A stretch of 64,000 bases of DNA from positions 1 to 64,000 of the forward strand of contig NZ_JANKAS010000005.1 of NCBI RefSeq assembly GCF_024622505.1, read 5' to 3'. The notes below the pieces were generated by a model. The model ran no database searches and was not told the DNA's origin. It saw nothing but the letters and a program-made list of their open reading frames with translations. The translations under genes and the position numbers were made by a program. Shown piece after piece: positions 53,427 through 62,085 of the stretch. The DNA is from Irregularibacter muris. Its GTDB lineage: Bacteria; Bacillota; Clostridia; Eubacteriales; Garciellaceae. Positions within the stretch are counted from its first letter, which is position 1, and each line of letters opens with the position of its first letter.

Positions 53427-54446
53427 TTAATAAGTATTTGCAAAAGTTGGAATTGTTATTGGATCACTACCCAATTGACTGATTGCTTTCCCTTCTACCA
53501 TAAGTCTTACTCCTGTTACCCCTTCAAATTCCTTTAGAGTAAGTCCAACGGCCTTTGCTATATTTTTCATTTCCTCCACATCCTCCATTTTGGATAAATG
53601 CTCAGAAAAATTCACGTAGGCTACTCCTGATTCAATGTTCACCCCATAAACTGTAGTCCCCTCAGGAATATTCAATTGAAGTTCTGCAATTTCGCCTTTA
53701 GAAGATATTAATTCTTTTACAGCAGACTCAATATTCCTTGCGTTGGCCGCAACTTTTTTCGTCACTGGGACAAAATATGTATATTGCCCTGTGGGATTAT
53801 TATATAGATATAGGGTCATCTTTGCATGTTCACCTTCTATATCATTATTAAGTGCATTGATATTTCCTCGCCCAATGGGCTGGCTTACATCTGTGCCATA
53901 GGTTAGTGTTTCTAATATCTTATTATCTACCATAATTTGTACATTATCTATTGTTTCAAATTCAGTTAAAGTATATACAACAGCCATAACCATTTTTTCT
54001 TCCTGGTCCTTACTTTCCACCTTCAATACTTCGCCAGTGAGGTTTACATTTGCTAAACCACCTTCTTTAATGGCGAGTTCAATTTCTGTATTGGCAGGCA
54101 ACACGGGTTGTAGTCCTAGAGCTTTTAAATCACTTCTATTTTCTGGACTATCCACCAATGCATTTAAAGCTGCTACAGCAATTCCTTCCACTCTAGGTAT
54201 CTGCCTGACAACGGGTACCACATATCCCGTGCTATCGGTATAATAAAGTGTTGTTTGGCGACTATTTTCATCCGGTACTTCCAAGTTTTCCACGTCCTCT
54301 ATGGACAGGTCTTCATCCAAGGGGTTCTCTTCTTGCTCTGGTTCTCCAAAGACATAGCTTTTAAATATGTCAACAGGGTTACGACAGCCTGCAAGCAAGA
54401 GAGAAAACACCAATAGTAATAATAAAAAATAAACCCCCTTCTTCAT
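53427..54446 (-). CDS. gerM: GerMN-domain lipoprotein (sporulation/germination type)
   Basis: 339 residues. Lipoprotein signal with lipobox SLLLAGC, an acidic linker, then two GerMN domains (about 80-190 and 210-325), seen as the repeated phrases VQIMVDNK and VRLMVEGK. GerM of B. subtilis joins the engulfment channel; GerMN proteins also occur in vegetative envelopes. The order gerM-rph-rdgB is common in Firmicutes. AAGGAGGGAAG precedes the ATG. Confidence 0.88.
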   Translation of the reverse strand: MKKGVYFLLLLLVFSLLLAGCRNPVDIFKSYVFGEPEQEENPLDEDLSIEDVENLEVPDENSRQTTLYYTDSTGYVVPVVRQIPRVEGIAVAALNALVDSPENRSDLKALGLQPVLPANTEIELAIKEGGLANVNLTGEVLKVESKDQEEKMVMAVVYTLTEFETIDNVQIMVDNKILETLTYGTDVSQPIGRGNINALNNDIEGEHAKMTLYLYNNPTGQYTYFVPVTKKVAANARNIESAVKELISSKGEIAELQLNIPEGTTVYGVNIESGVAYVNFSEHLSKMEDVEEMKNIAKAVGLTLKEFEGVTGVRLMVEGKAISQLGSDPITIPTFANTY

Positions 54447-54652
54447 TAACTTCCCTCCTTATATCATGCTAGGTGAAATTGCATAGTTAGAAACAAAGCA
54501 GCATGCAATATTCTTCCTTTTAACATTTATATTAAAGAGAAGTAATGAGTATGAATGAATAAGGTATTTTAAGTGTCTGTTTTATTTTACCATACCTATT
54601 TCAGGTTTCAATCAAAATATGCCTTGCAAGAAAAGGTGCGGTAGAGGTCATA

Positions 54653-55639
54653 CTATATCACTTTGAAAAGCTCATCACTTTTAGGAGGTTGGAGAGGTAT
54701 TTTTTTGCCATTCCTGACTATTACCGATTTCCCTTCTATCACCTTCCCTATCACTGTAGCCTGCAATCCTTTTTCCTTGAATTTTGCCAATAGTTTCTCA
54801 GTATGATTGGTGGTCATCACCATAACCCCACTGGATATCAGTCCTAGGGGATCAATACGAAAGTGCTGACATATTTCCCGGGTAACTTTTTTAAGGGGGA
54901 TTTGTTCTTCTTGAATTTCCACCCCTACTTGAGAGGCCTCGGCTAGTTCCCAAAGAGCTCCTAATATTCCTCCCTCTGTAACATCGTGCATAGCCGTGAC
55001 ACCTACTTTTCCTGCCAATATTCCCTCTTGTACTGCGCTTATGTCCTCCATAAAATTCATGGCTTCTTGTAATTTTTCCTCATCAATAACATCTTCTAAT
55101 TCTCTTTTCTTATCTCGGGCTAAAATAGCTGTGCCCTCTAGCCCTGCCCATTTGGTCATAATAACATCATCACCGTATTTTGCACCGTTGCTGGTGATCA
55201 TATGGCGTTTTTTCCCCTTTCCTATACAGGTAGTAGAAACCACCATACGGTTTACGGCAGTGGTCACTTCTGTATGTCCACCAATGATTTCTACATTTAA
55301 AGCCCGGGCTATTTTTTTTGCATCATTTAAGACCTGGGAAATATCCTCTATATTCGAGTTCTCCGGCGCTAAAATGGTTAATAAAATCCCCAGAGGTTCC
55401 ACCCCATTGGAGGCTACATCGTTACAGGAAATATGTATGGCGAGCTTTCCTATAGAATCTATTGCTCCCGTGATGGGATCAGTGGACAGAACACATATTT
55501 CTTCTCCAAAATCAATAACACTACAATCTTCCCCAACACCTGCTCCCACTAATATTTCTTTTCTTTGAGGCTGTATTTTGGAAAGTATATTTTGTTCTAA
55601 TAAATGTGTAGGTAATTTCCCGATTTCCAAGATCATCAT
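54653..55639 (-). CDS. HypE/AIR-synthase-related protein
   Basis: 328 residues with the AIR-synthase two-domain fold: N-terminal ATP-binding motif VGAGVGEDCSVIDFG and STDPITGA, C-terminal HDVTEGGILGALWE. It resembles HypE, which makes the cyano ligand of NiFe hydrogenases, but lacks the conserved C-terminal PRIC-type cysteine tail (it ends ...SDELFKVI), and no hyp genes adjoin. Likely an ATP-dependent enzyme of unknown substrate. The start is uncertain: GAAAGG abuts tandem ATGs, and a TTG nine bases on is better placed. Confidence 0.75.
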   Translation of the reverse strand: MMILEIGKLPTHLLEQNILSKIQPQRKEILVGAGVGEDCSVIDFGEEICVLSTDPITGAIDSIGKLAIHISCNDVASNGVEPLGILLTILAPENSNIEDISQVLNDAKKIARALNVEIIGGHTEVTTAVNRMVVSTTCIGKGKKRHMITSNGAKYGDDVIMTKWAGLEGTAILARDKKRELEDVIDEEKLQEAMNFMEDISAVQEGILAGKVGVTAMHDVTEGGILGALWELAEASQVGVEIQEEQIPLKKVTREICQHFRIDPLGLISSGVMVMTTNHTEKLLAKFKEKGLQATVIGKVIEGKSVIVRNGKKIPLQPPKSDELFKVI

Positions 55640-55723
55640 CCTTTCATGCTGTTCATGCCCTATTATACTACAAGTCCATCACTGATTACATAGTTTCTTG
55701 TTGTATAGGAAGTCAGTCCTTTT

Positions 55724-56320
55724 CTATTGGCTAATTTTTTTGTAGTGCTGTTGCCATTTTGAAGGTGTAAACTCACAGTGATCAGTGACTATCATCAGAC
55801 ATTGTATATCTCGGGGAGCAATATCATGAAAGATCATGACTTCCTCATCATAGTTCTCCCTCAAATCCCTTTTTATGGTCAGATTTTCCTTAAAGGATAG
55901 GGAATTTTCCCAATATTCCCAAGCTCGCCGATCCCCAAACTTCTCCATGTATTTTTTAGCCTGGTTGAATTGTTGGATATCCTGTAAAATAAAAGGATCA
56001 TAAATTTCATTAGCTAAATTTTCATTGGCAATCCAGCATTTATCCTCCTGAATTTTCATGGCCAATAAAGCAGAATGGGAATGCCAATGAGTATCTTTTT
56101 TAAAATTCAGGGAAGCAAATATAGCTTTTTTCCTTATAACCCATGGGGGAATATTATTGGGTTTATATTGATCCAAAAACTCATTAAAATAAAAATATTT
56201 ATTCCCTGAGGAATTACTTCTTCCTTCCATAGATATTCCAGTATCCAATATCTCTTGTAAATAATTAATATTTACGAGATGGTATACCATCTTTGTTTTT
56301 TCATAATGTGGAAAAATCAC
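55724..56320 (-). CDS. Possible DarT-like ADP-ribosyltransferase, unknown function
   Basis: 198 residues, GTG start with AAAGGAG eight bases upstream. The N-terminus VYHLVNINYLQEILDTGI resembles the (Y)H-x-x-x-x-x-N-L-x-x-I-L-x-x-G entry of DarT/ART folds, and the C-terminal DEEVMIFHDIAPRDIQ resembles the catalytic Glu segment before a P-x-x-I strand. The match is by eye and partial. No DarG macrodomain antitoxin is next to it. It may equally be an uncharacterised DUF. A large inverted repeat sits in its 5' region. Confidence 0.4.
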   Translation of the reverse strand: MIFPHYEKTKMVYHLVNINYLQEILDTGISMEGRSNSSGNKYFYFNEFLDQYKPNNIPPWVIRKKAIFASLNFKKDTHWHSHSALLAMKIQEDKCWIANENLANEIYDPFILQDIQQFNQAKKYMEKFGDRRAWEYWENSLSFKENLTIKRDLRENYDEEVMIFHDIAPRDIQCLMIVTDHCEFTPSKWQQHYKKISQ

Positions 56321-56349
56321 TGAATAACTCCTTTCTTTTTACCGTAAGT

Positions 56350-56461
56350 AGATGATCGATAGGGAAATAAGTTGAAATCTTAATAAAAATTACACCTTCC
56401 TTTGATTGTAGTTCCTTAGTATTTTTTATTAAAAATCCGAGTTATTTCCCTATAGATCATC
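56350..56461. repeat. 112-base inverted repeat, MITE-like
   Basis: GATGATCGATAGGGAAATAA at 56350-56369 faces TTATTTCCCTATAGATCATC at 56441-56460 with one mismatch, and the inner flanks (TTAATAAAAA and TTTTTTATTAA) continue the pairing. Size, near-perfect terminal repeats and AT-rich core suit a miniature inverted-repeat element or a very long hairpin in the leader of the gene at 55724-56320. Confidence 0.6.
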
Positions 56462-56485
56462 CATAAGTGTTGCACATTTTTATTA

Positions 56486-56514
56486 TTGCCTTGAAATATG
56501 GTAATATTTATAGA
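56486..56514 (+). promoter_or_regulatory. Predicted promoter of the DUF1540-like gene
   Basis: TTGCCT, 17 bases, TATAGA, about 60 bases before the TTG start. Confidence 0.5.
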
Positions 56515-56574
56515 TTTTGTAGGGTTATTATTTTTCTCATTCTGGACAAACTATTTTCATAGGAGGTGGTTTTT

Positions 56575-56745
56575 TTGACCATTATTAATTGTACAGCTAC
56601 TTGTATTTACGAGGAGGATGGGAAATGCTCATTGGATCATGTAAAAACTACTGCATGTACAGCTGATCAGGATTGTGGTTTTTTCAAAGAACGAAGGCAT
56701 AAAGAAACCTTAAAATCCCCTTCTACCCTGCCTAAGGAATCTTAA
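56575..56745 (+). CDS. Small Cys-rich protein (DUF1540-like)
   Basis: 56 residues, easily missed because it begins with TTG; AGGAGGTGG lies five to six bases upstream. Five cysteines in the order C6, C10, C18, C28, C34 (NCTATCIYEEDGKCSLDHVK) give the DUF1540 look, a small presumed metal-binding domain common in spore-formers. The tail is basic and Pro-rich. Function unknown. The only plus-strand gene of this region. Confidence 0.7.
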   Translation: MTIINCTATCIYEEDGKCSLDHVKTTACTADQDCGFFKERRHKETLKSPSTLPKES

Positions 56746-56867
56746 GGTCTTATACTTAGCATTTTATTTTTAGAGATAGATGATAGAAAGCAATGAAGTA
56801 AAACTGCACAATGGCTGCTGCTTATATCTATCATTGATCTAACATCTATCTTCTCTCTAATCAGGAT

Positions 56868-58250
56868 TTAAATTAAAAACATGGCTACAATCGTGGTGAC
56901 TCCTAACCCAATCATAACGGGATAGAAGTTTCTTCTAGCCAAATCCATAGGATCTACTCTACAAATCGCTGCAGCAGGAATGACACTCCAGGGTACAATG
57001 GTTCCTCCTCCTACCCAAATTGCTGCAATTTGCCCTAAAGCTCCTAGAACTGCAATACTCCCCTGAACCGCAGTGCCGAAAACCTTGGCTAGTGAACCGG
57101 CTAAGGACATCCCAGAGAATCCAGATCCATCTAATCCTGTTATACCCCCTACCACCGTTTCAGTAATGGCTACCATTGGCGTGTTTAGAGGTACGCTATT
57201 GGCCAATAAATTTCCCATATCCGAAAGGATACCCTGGCTACCGGCTGGTAATATCCCCTCTCCGAAAACGGCTTGGATGGGTTCAATTTCTCCCATATAG
57301 AAAAAGGCAGCAATGGGAATAATAGGGGCAAAGATTTCCATACCAAATTTAAAACCTTGTATAACATATGTTGATACTTTATCTAAGGACTGCTTTCCGT
57401 GGGCCAAAATGGTGAAAATAATTAATATGGCGCTAGCTGTTCCCCCTACCAAAGCTGTTGCATCTCCTCCTGTTAAGTTAAAGGCAAACATAATAACAAT
57501 ATCTAGGGCAAAGGCTAAGGGTACAGTATATGCCGCCCATTTTGCTACTGGTCTTATTTCTGATGGATCTATTTCTTTGAATTCATCTAGGGCTTGCTTT
57601 GTTTCTATTTTGCCGTTTTTCATATCCCTTTTTAGCAATATAAAGGCTGCTATCACCGTTACAACACCCATAACCACCACTAAAGGGATCCCCTTTACCA
57701 TGATGTCAGTGACTTCTACCCCTGCAGCTGATGCTGTTATGGTAGGTGCCCCTTGAATAATGTAGTCACTGGATAAGGCTATTCCGTGACCAAAGAGATT
57801 AATGGCTACAGCTACACCAATAGCAGGTAATCCCACCTTTAATGCTACAGGTAATAATACTGCTCCTACTAGAGCCGTAGCTGGCGAAGGCCAGAAGAAC
57901 CATGAGATAAGCAACATGGCAATACCAGCAAACCAAAAAGCAATATTAGGATTTTTAATAATTTTGGCAGCTGGTGCTACCATCAAGGCATTTGCTCCTA
58001 TATCTTCTAACATTTTTGACATAGATACAATTATGGAGATAATAAATATTACGCCAATTAACTCAATACCTGCCACAATTAAGCCATCAAACATTCCCCT
58101 AATTCCGCCGACTATAGATTGAGTACCTATTACTCCCATAATAAATACTCCTACTATACTGGGAATTACGATATCCTTACGCATAATCATAATGGCCAAT
58201 ATAACCAATATTATGATGACATAGGTCCAGTGTAACATTGTAATTTGCAA
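56868..58250 (-). CDS. Multi-pass permease of the ion-transporter superfamily, substrate unknown
   Basis: 460 residues, about 12 helices arranged in two similar halves, with Gly/Pro-rich re-entrant stretches (INLFGHGIALSSDYIIQGAP; ETVVGGITGLDGSG) as in GntP/CitMHS/NhaC-type carriers. The exact family and substrate are not clear. Start is TTG seven bases after AAGGAGGG; an ATG four codons in is possible. That ribosome site lies in a stable hairpin (58258-58301). Confidence 0.65.
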   Translation of the reverse strand: MQITMLHWTYVIIILVILAIMIMRKDIVIPSIVGVFIMGVIGTQSIVGGIRGMFDGLIVAGIELIGVIFIISIIVSMSKMLEDIGANALMVAPAAKIIKNPNIAFWFAGIAMLLISWFFWPSPATALVGAVLLPVALKVGLPAIGVAVAINLFGHGIALSSDYIIQGAPTITASAAGVEVTDIMVKGIPLVVVMGVVTVIAAFILLKRDMKNGKIETKQALDEFKEIDPSEIRPVAKWAAYTVPLAFALDIVIMFAFNLTGGDATALVGGTASAILIIFTILAHGKQSLDKVSTYVIQGFKFGMEIFAPIIPIAAFFYMGEIEPIQAVFGEGILPAGSQGILSDMGNLLANSVPLNTPMVAITETVVGGITGLDGSGFSGMSLAGSLAKVFGTAVQGSIAVLGALGQIAAIWVGGGTIVPWSVIPAAAICRVDPMDLARRNFYPVMIGLGVTTIVAMFLI

Positions 58251-58257
58251 TATAAAG

Positions 58258-58301
58258 CCCTCCTTAAATAAGATTTTCTATCATCTTATGTATAAGGAGG
58301 G
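58258..58301 (-). promoter_or_regulatory. Ribosome-site-sequestering hairpin before the permease
   Basis: On the minus strand CCCTCCTTA (58293-58301) pairs perfectly with TAAGGAGGG (58258-58266), which is the permease ribosome site; an inner helix (58269-58274 with 58283-58288) stabilises it. Translation should be low unless the hairpin is opened by a ligand, a protein or upstream translation. Confidence 0.65.
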
Positions 58302-58319
58302 TAATGTGTGCTGGCTTCA

Positions 58320-59969
58320 TCAGGCTACCAGATAGGGTGTATAGATTAAATTGGTCAGTAAAGTATCAAAGAGTATATAGAAAAGATATAACCCAATAGC
58401 GCTTATCTTTTGCCCTTTATTTCTTTCATCTCTATCAAATAAGTAAATAGGGAGTAAGGATATTATGCTTGTCACTATAGGAATAATCAACATGCTCCCT
58501 GAAAACTGAAGACTTGAAGGCATGATTTCTAAGGCTAAGGGTCTATAATAAAAATCAAAGGTAAAAATCTTAATAATGTTATAGACAAGCCCTCCCAGGC
58601 CTAAAAGTAAATATTTTTTCTCTCTTAGTTTTCCTATATTAAAAAATTCTGCTGCCCCAACAAGCATGAGGGAGGGAATCTGGTAGATAGCCCGGGTCAA
58701 TAGGTATAAAAGACCATAGGCCAGTGCCATCAGGGAAATCCCCAATCCTTTTATCCAGTCCTCTTGGGTAACGCCTGAGAATTTTTCTATAGCCTGGGGA
58801 TTGGTGGATGCTATCTTTACCTCATACTCTCGAGAAGCCCTAATATCTGTCCACACCAATAATGTATTGGTATCATCAGACAAAACCTTCGGATGATTTG
58901 AGGTATAGTCGGTCGAAGTTATTCTTTGGTATTCTATCATTTCACCTTTATTAAAATGTACTACAAAGACATCATTCCCATTCTCTCTACGGGTATCCGC
59001 CCATTCACTGGCTAAATATAGATCTACAGTGGAGTCATGGCCAACAGGGTTGATTTTTGTAGTATATTGACTTGCCTTTCCCCACATAATAGGTAATTCT
59101 ATTTTTTGTACTTTTTTTTCTGTTAAACTATTTATCTCGGGAAAATAAATATACTCACCATAGGATTCTGCACCTCGACTATCCCATTTATTTTCGGTAT
59201 ACCACAGGTATAAGTCCTCAGATAAAGAGGTAATCTTTAAATCCCCCATTGTATATTTATAAAGATATTCCACAGTATGTACCTTAGTATTTTGTACGGT
59301 TTTTATGTGTTTATCCTTAACCTGCAACTGCAGGACATAGATATCATCGGTTACCTCGTCTTTTTGCAAGGAATAAGCAATATAAACATTGCCCTTTTCA
59401 TCACTGGATAGAGCTATTTTTTTCATTTTATCCTTGACTTTCAAATTGAATATTTCCTCGGTGTTCTCTTGAGTTAAAATTTTCAGATTATGTTCCGTGG
59501 CTACCAATAATAGTTTCTCCTCTTGGAGGATCTCAAAGTCTATAATTCCTTTTTCTTCTACTACCTTCCTGCTTCCAAACTCAAGAGATTCTTTTGTAAA
59601 GGAGGCCTGGTATAAAGCATCTCCCTCTTGCCAAATAAGCTGATTCCCTAATATCATTTTCTTTTTTACCCTATCTATTTTCTCATAGGGTGGCTTTATC
59701 TGCTTGGTATAATCCACTTCTCCATCATCAGCCAAAACAACAGCATCCATATCCTTTTCTAAATCATAAAGAATTATGCTATGATTGTTCTTATCTGAGG
59801 TAATCAAAGGTGGTCGATTATAAAAAGTAGTGCCAATACTTTGTTCTCTACTCCATTTATCCCATGGTCTAGTACTATAAAATTCTGCCCATTGATATGT
59901 ATGAAAAAATAAAATAGCAACAATCATCAGTATCACGACTATAATACCCCTGTTTTTCAACAATTTCAT
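58320..59969 (-). CDS. Large membrane protein with extracellular propeller-like domain
   Basis: About 549 residues, ATG after GGAGGTGATATC. N-terminal helix (about 6-25), then roughly 390 residues of mostly beta sequence with recurring short repeats (LLVATEHNLKILT, VYIAYSLQKD, LYLWYTENKW, TLLVWTDIR) suggesting a beta-propeller outside the cell, and five to six C-terminal helices. No family recognised. It is followed after 69 bases by the permease. Confidence 0.6.
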   Translation of the reverse strand: MKLLKNRGIIVVILMIVAILFFHTYQWAEFYSTRPWDKWSREQSIGTTFYNRPPLITSDKNNHSIILYDLEKDMDAVVLADDGEVDYTKQIKPPYEKIDRVKKKMILGNQLIWQEGDALYQASFTKESLEFGSRKVVEEKGIIDFEILQEEKLLLVATEHNLKILTQENTEEIFNLKVKDKMKKIALSSDEKGNVYIAYSLQKDEVTDDIYVLQLQVKDKHIKTVQNTKVHTVEYLYKYTMGDLKITSLSEDLYLWYTENKWDSRGAESYGEYIYFPEINSLTEKKVQKIELPIMWGKASQYTTKINPVGHDSTVDLYLASEWADTRRENGNDVFVVHFNKGEMIEYQRITSTDYTSNHPKVLSDDTNTLLVWTDIRASREYEVKIASTNPQAIEKFSGVTQEDWIKGLGISLMALAYGLLYLLTRAIYQIPSLMLVGAAEFFNIGKLREKKYLLLGLGGLVYNIIKIFTFDFYYRPLALEIMPSSLQFSGSMLIIPIVTSIISLLPIYLFDRDERNKGQKISAIGLYLFYILFDTLLTNLIYTPYLVA

Positions 59970-60055
59970 GATATCACCTCCACTTGAAATCTTCAGAACA
60001 GCACAAAGACCATTCTCCACAACCTATCTACTTCTAAGCTTTTACAGATATAAGA

Positions 60056-60080
60056 AATCACCAGCATAATGCTGGTGATT
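60056..60080 (-). terminator. Hairpin after oppF
   Basis: AATCACCAGCAT with ATGCTGGTGATT, 12-bp stem, then TCTTAT on the minus strand; the U-tract is poor. Confidence 0.5.
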
Positions 60081-60081
60081 A

Positions 60082-61047
60082 TTATTGATCCATTAAATGA
60101 CAGGCTACAAAATGTCCTGGTTTCACTTCTTTATATTCAGGAGTTACCTGGTGACATATGTCCATAGCATATTTACATCTTCCTACAAATTTACAACCTT
60201 GAGGAGGATTAATAGGACTAGGTACATCTCCTTCAAGAATAACTCTTTCTCTTTTCTTCTCAATCTCAGGATCAGGAATAGGTATAGCCGAAAGTAAAGC
60301 TTGGGTATAGGGATGTAATGGATTATTGTATAACTCTTCACTGGTAGTAAGTTCCATAATATGTCCCAAATACATAACCGCTATTCGATCAGAGATATGC
60401 TTTACCATGCTAAGATCATGGGCAATAAATAAATAGGTAAGACCCATCTCTTTTTGTAATTTTATTAATAAGTTAACAACTTGAGCCTGAATAGACACAT
60501 CCAGAGCGGAAATAGGCTCATCACAAATGATGAACTTAGGCTCTATGGCAAGAGCCCTTGCTATCCCGATACGTTGTCTTTGTCCACCACTAAATTCGTG
60601 GGGGAAACGACTGGCATGTTCCTTATTTAGGCCAACAATTTCTAATAATTCATATATTCTAGCCATTCTTTCTTTGCCCTTATAAAGTCCGTGAATATCT
60701 ATCCCTTCCCCTACAATATCTCCTACAGTCATACGAGGATTTAAAGATGCATAGGGATCTTGGAAGATCATCTGGGTTTCCTTAGCGAAACCTTTTAATT
60801 CTTCCTTATTCATAGAATGAATATCTTTTCCGCCAAAAACAACTTGCCCTTCTGTGGCATCATATAATCGGATAATGGTTCTCCCCGCGGTGGATTTTCC
60901 ACAACCGGATTCTCCAACCAGTCCCACAGTTTCTCCTTCATAAATATCAAAATTAATGCCGTCTACTGCCTTCAATACCGCATCTTTCCCAACGACAAAG
61001 TGCTTTTTCAAATTTTTTATTTCAACAAGCTTTTTTCTTCCATTCAT
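60082..61047 (-). CDS. oppF: Oligopeptide ABC transporter ATPase OppF
   Basis: 321 residues. Walker A GESGCGKSTAGR, signature SGGQRQRIGIARAL, Walker B IICDEPISALD, and the C-terminal Opp/Dpp Cys motif PPQGCKFVGRCKYAMDIC that can bind an Fe-S cluster. Partner of OppD. It begins two bases after the oppD stop. Confidence 0.94.
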   Translation of the reverse strand: MNGRKKLVEIKNLKKHFVVGKDAVLKAVDGINFDIYEGETVGLVGESGCGKSTAGRTIIRLYDATEGQVVFGGKDIHSMNKEELKGFAKETQMIFQDPYASLNPRMTVGDIVGEGIDIHGLYKGKERMARIYELLEIVGLNKEHASRFPHEFSGGQRQRIGIARALAIEPKFIICDEPISALDVSIQAQVVNLLIKLQKEMGLTYLFIAHDLSMVKHISDRIAVMYLGHIMELTTSEELYNNPLHPYTQALLSAIPIPDPEIEKKRERVILEGDVPSPINPPQGCKFVGRCKYAMDICHQVTPEYKEVKPGHFVACHLMDQ

Positions 61048-61049
61048 GA

Positions 61050-62072
61050 TTATTTGCCCCCTTTCTTTACAGGGTTTTCAACTTTTGGTGCTAGGGGGTG
61101 TTCTAACCAACAAGCCACCTTATGGTCTTTGCCTACTTCTACTGCCTCAGGCATATGCTTCTTACAGATATTCATGGCATACTCACACCGGGATGCAAAG
61201 GGGCACCCTGCTGGAGGCGCAAACAAGTCCGGTGGTGTTCCTTCAATAGGATCTAACTCTTCCTTATTTTCCAAATCCAATCTAGGCACTGATTTCATCA
61301 ATCCCCAAGTATAGGGATGTCTTGGATTTTTAAATATTTCATCCACAGGACCACTTTCTACAATTTTCCCTGCATACATTACAATAACCCTTTGAACTAC
61401 CTGGGCCACAACCCCTAAATCATGAGTGATCAAGATAATCGAAGTATCCAATTGTTTTTGTAGATCCTTCATTAAATCTAAGATCTGGGCTTGAATAGTT
61501 ACATCAAGGGCAGTGGTAGGTTCGTCGGCAATAAGCAATTTGGGATTACTTGCCAGAGCGATAGCAATCATAGCTCTTTGTCTCATTCCTCCACTAAACT
61601 GATGAGGGAATTGCTGAGCCCTTGTTTCTGGATTGGGTATACCTACAACCTTCAACATTTCAATGGCTTTTTTTGCTGCATCAGCTTTATTCATATGCTG
61701 ATGCTTCATCAATCCTTCAGTAATCTGCTTTCCCACAGACATGGTTGGGTTTAAGGAGGTCATCGGATCTTGGAAGATCATTCCTATATCAGAACCTCTA
61801 ATGCCTTCCATGGCTTTATCTGAAAGCTTTGTCAAATCCTTATCACCAAACAATACCTGACCACCTTTAATTCTTCCTGGAGGCATAGGTATAAGTCTCA
61901 TAATCGATTGGGCAGTTACACTTTTCCCACAGCCGGATTCTCCTACTATGGCAACCGCTTCACCTTTTTCAATATGGAAGGATACGCCACGAACTGCTTG
62001 TACTTCACCTGCATAGGTATCAAAGGATACTTGCAAGTCTTTTACTTCTAATACATTTTCCTTTTTTTCCAC
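61050..62072 (-). CDS. oppD: Oligopeptide ABC transporter ATPase OppD
   Basis: 340 residues. Walker A GESGCGKSVTAQS, signature FSGGMRQRAMIAIAL, Walker B LLIADEPTTALD, and C-terminal PPAGCPFASRCEYAMNIC. GTG start after GGAGGGAGCCAA. Energises peptide uptake with OppF. Confidence 0.94.
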   Translation of the reverse strand: MEKKENVLEVKDLQVSFDTYAGEVQAVRGVSFHIEKGEAVAIVGESGCGKSVTAQSIMRLIPMPPGRIKGGQVLFGDKDLTKLSDKAMEGIRGSDIGMIFQDPMTSLNPTMSVGKQITEGLMKHQHMNKADAAKKAIEMLKVVGIPNPETRAQQFPHQFSGGMRQRAMIAIALASNPKLLIADEPTTALDVTIQAQILDLMKDLQKQLDTSIILITHDLGVVAQVVQRVIVMYAGKIVESGPVDEIFKNPRHPYTWGLMKSVPRLDLENKEELDPIEGTPPDLFAPPAGCPFASRCEYAMNICKKHMPEAVEVGKDHKVACWLEHPLAPKVENPVKKGGK

Positions 62073-62085
62073 TTGGCTCCCTCCT

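Noticed and set aside
54496-54525. Hairpin ATTGCAT/ATGCAAT upstream of gerM
   Set aside because: Seven-base arms across a long loop in AT-rich DNA can arise by chance; no other supporting signal.
54653-55639. hypE of a NiFe-hydrogenase maturation operon
   Set aside because: The fold matches, but the C-terminal Cys required for carbamoyl transfer is absent and there are no hyp or hydrogenase genes nearby.
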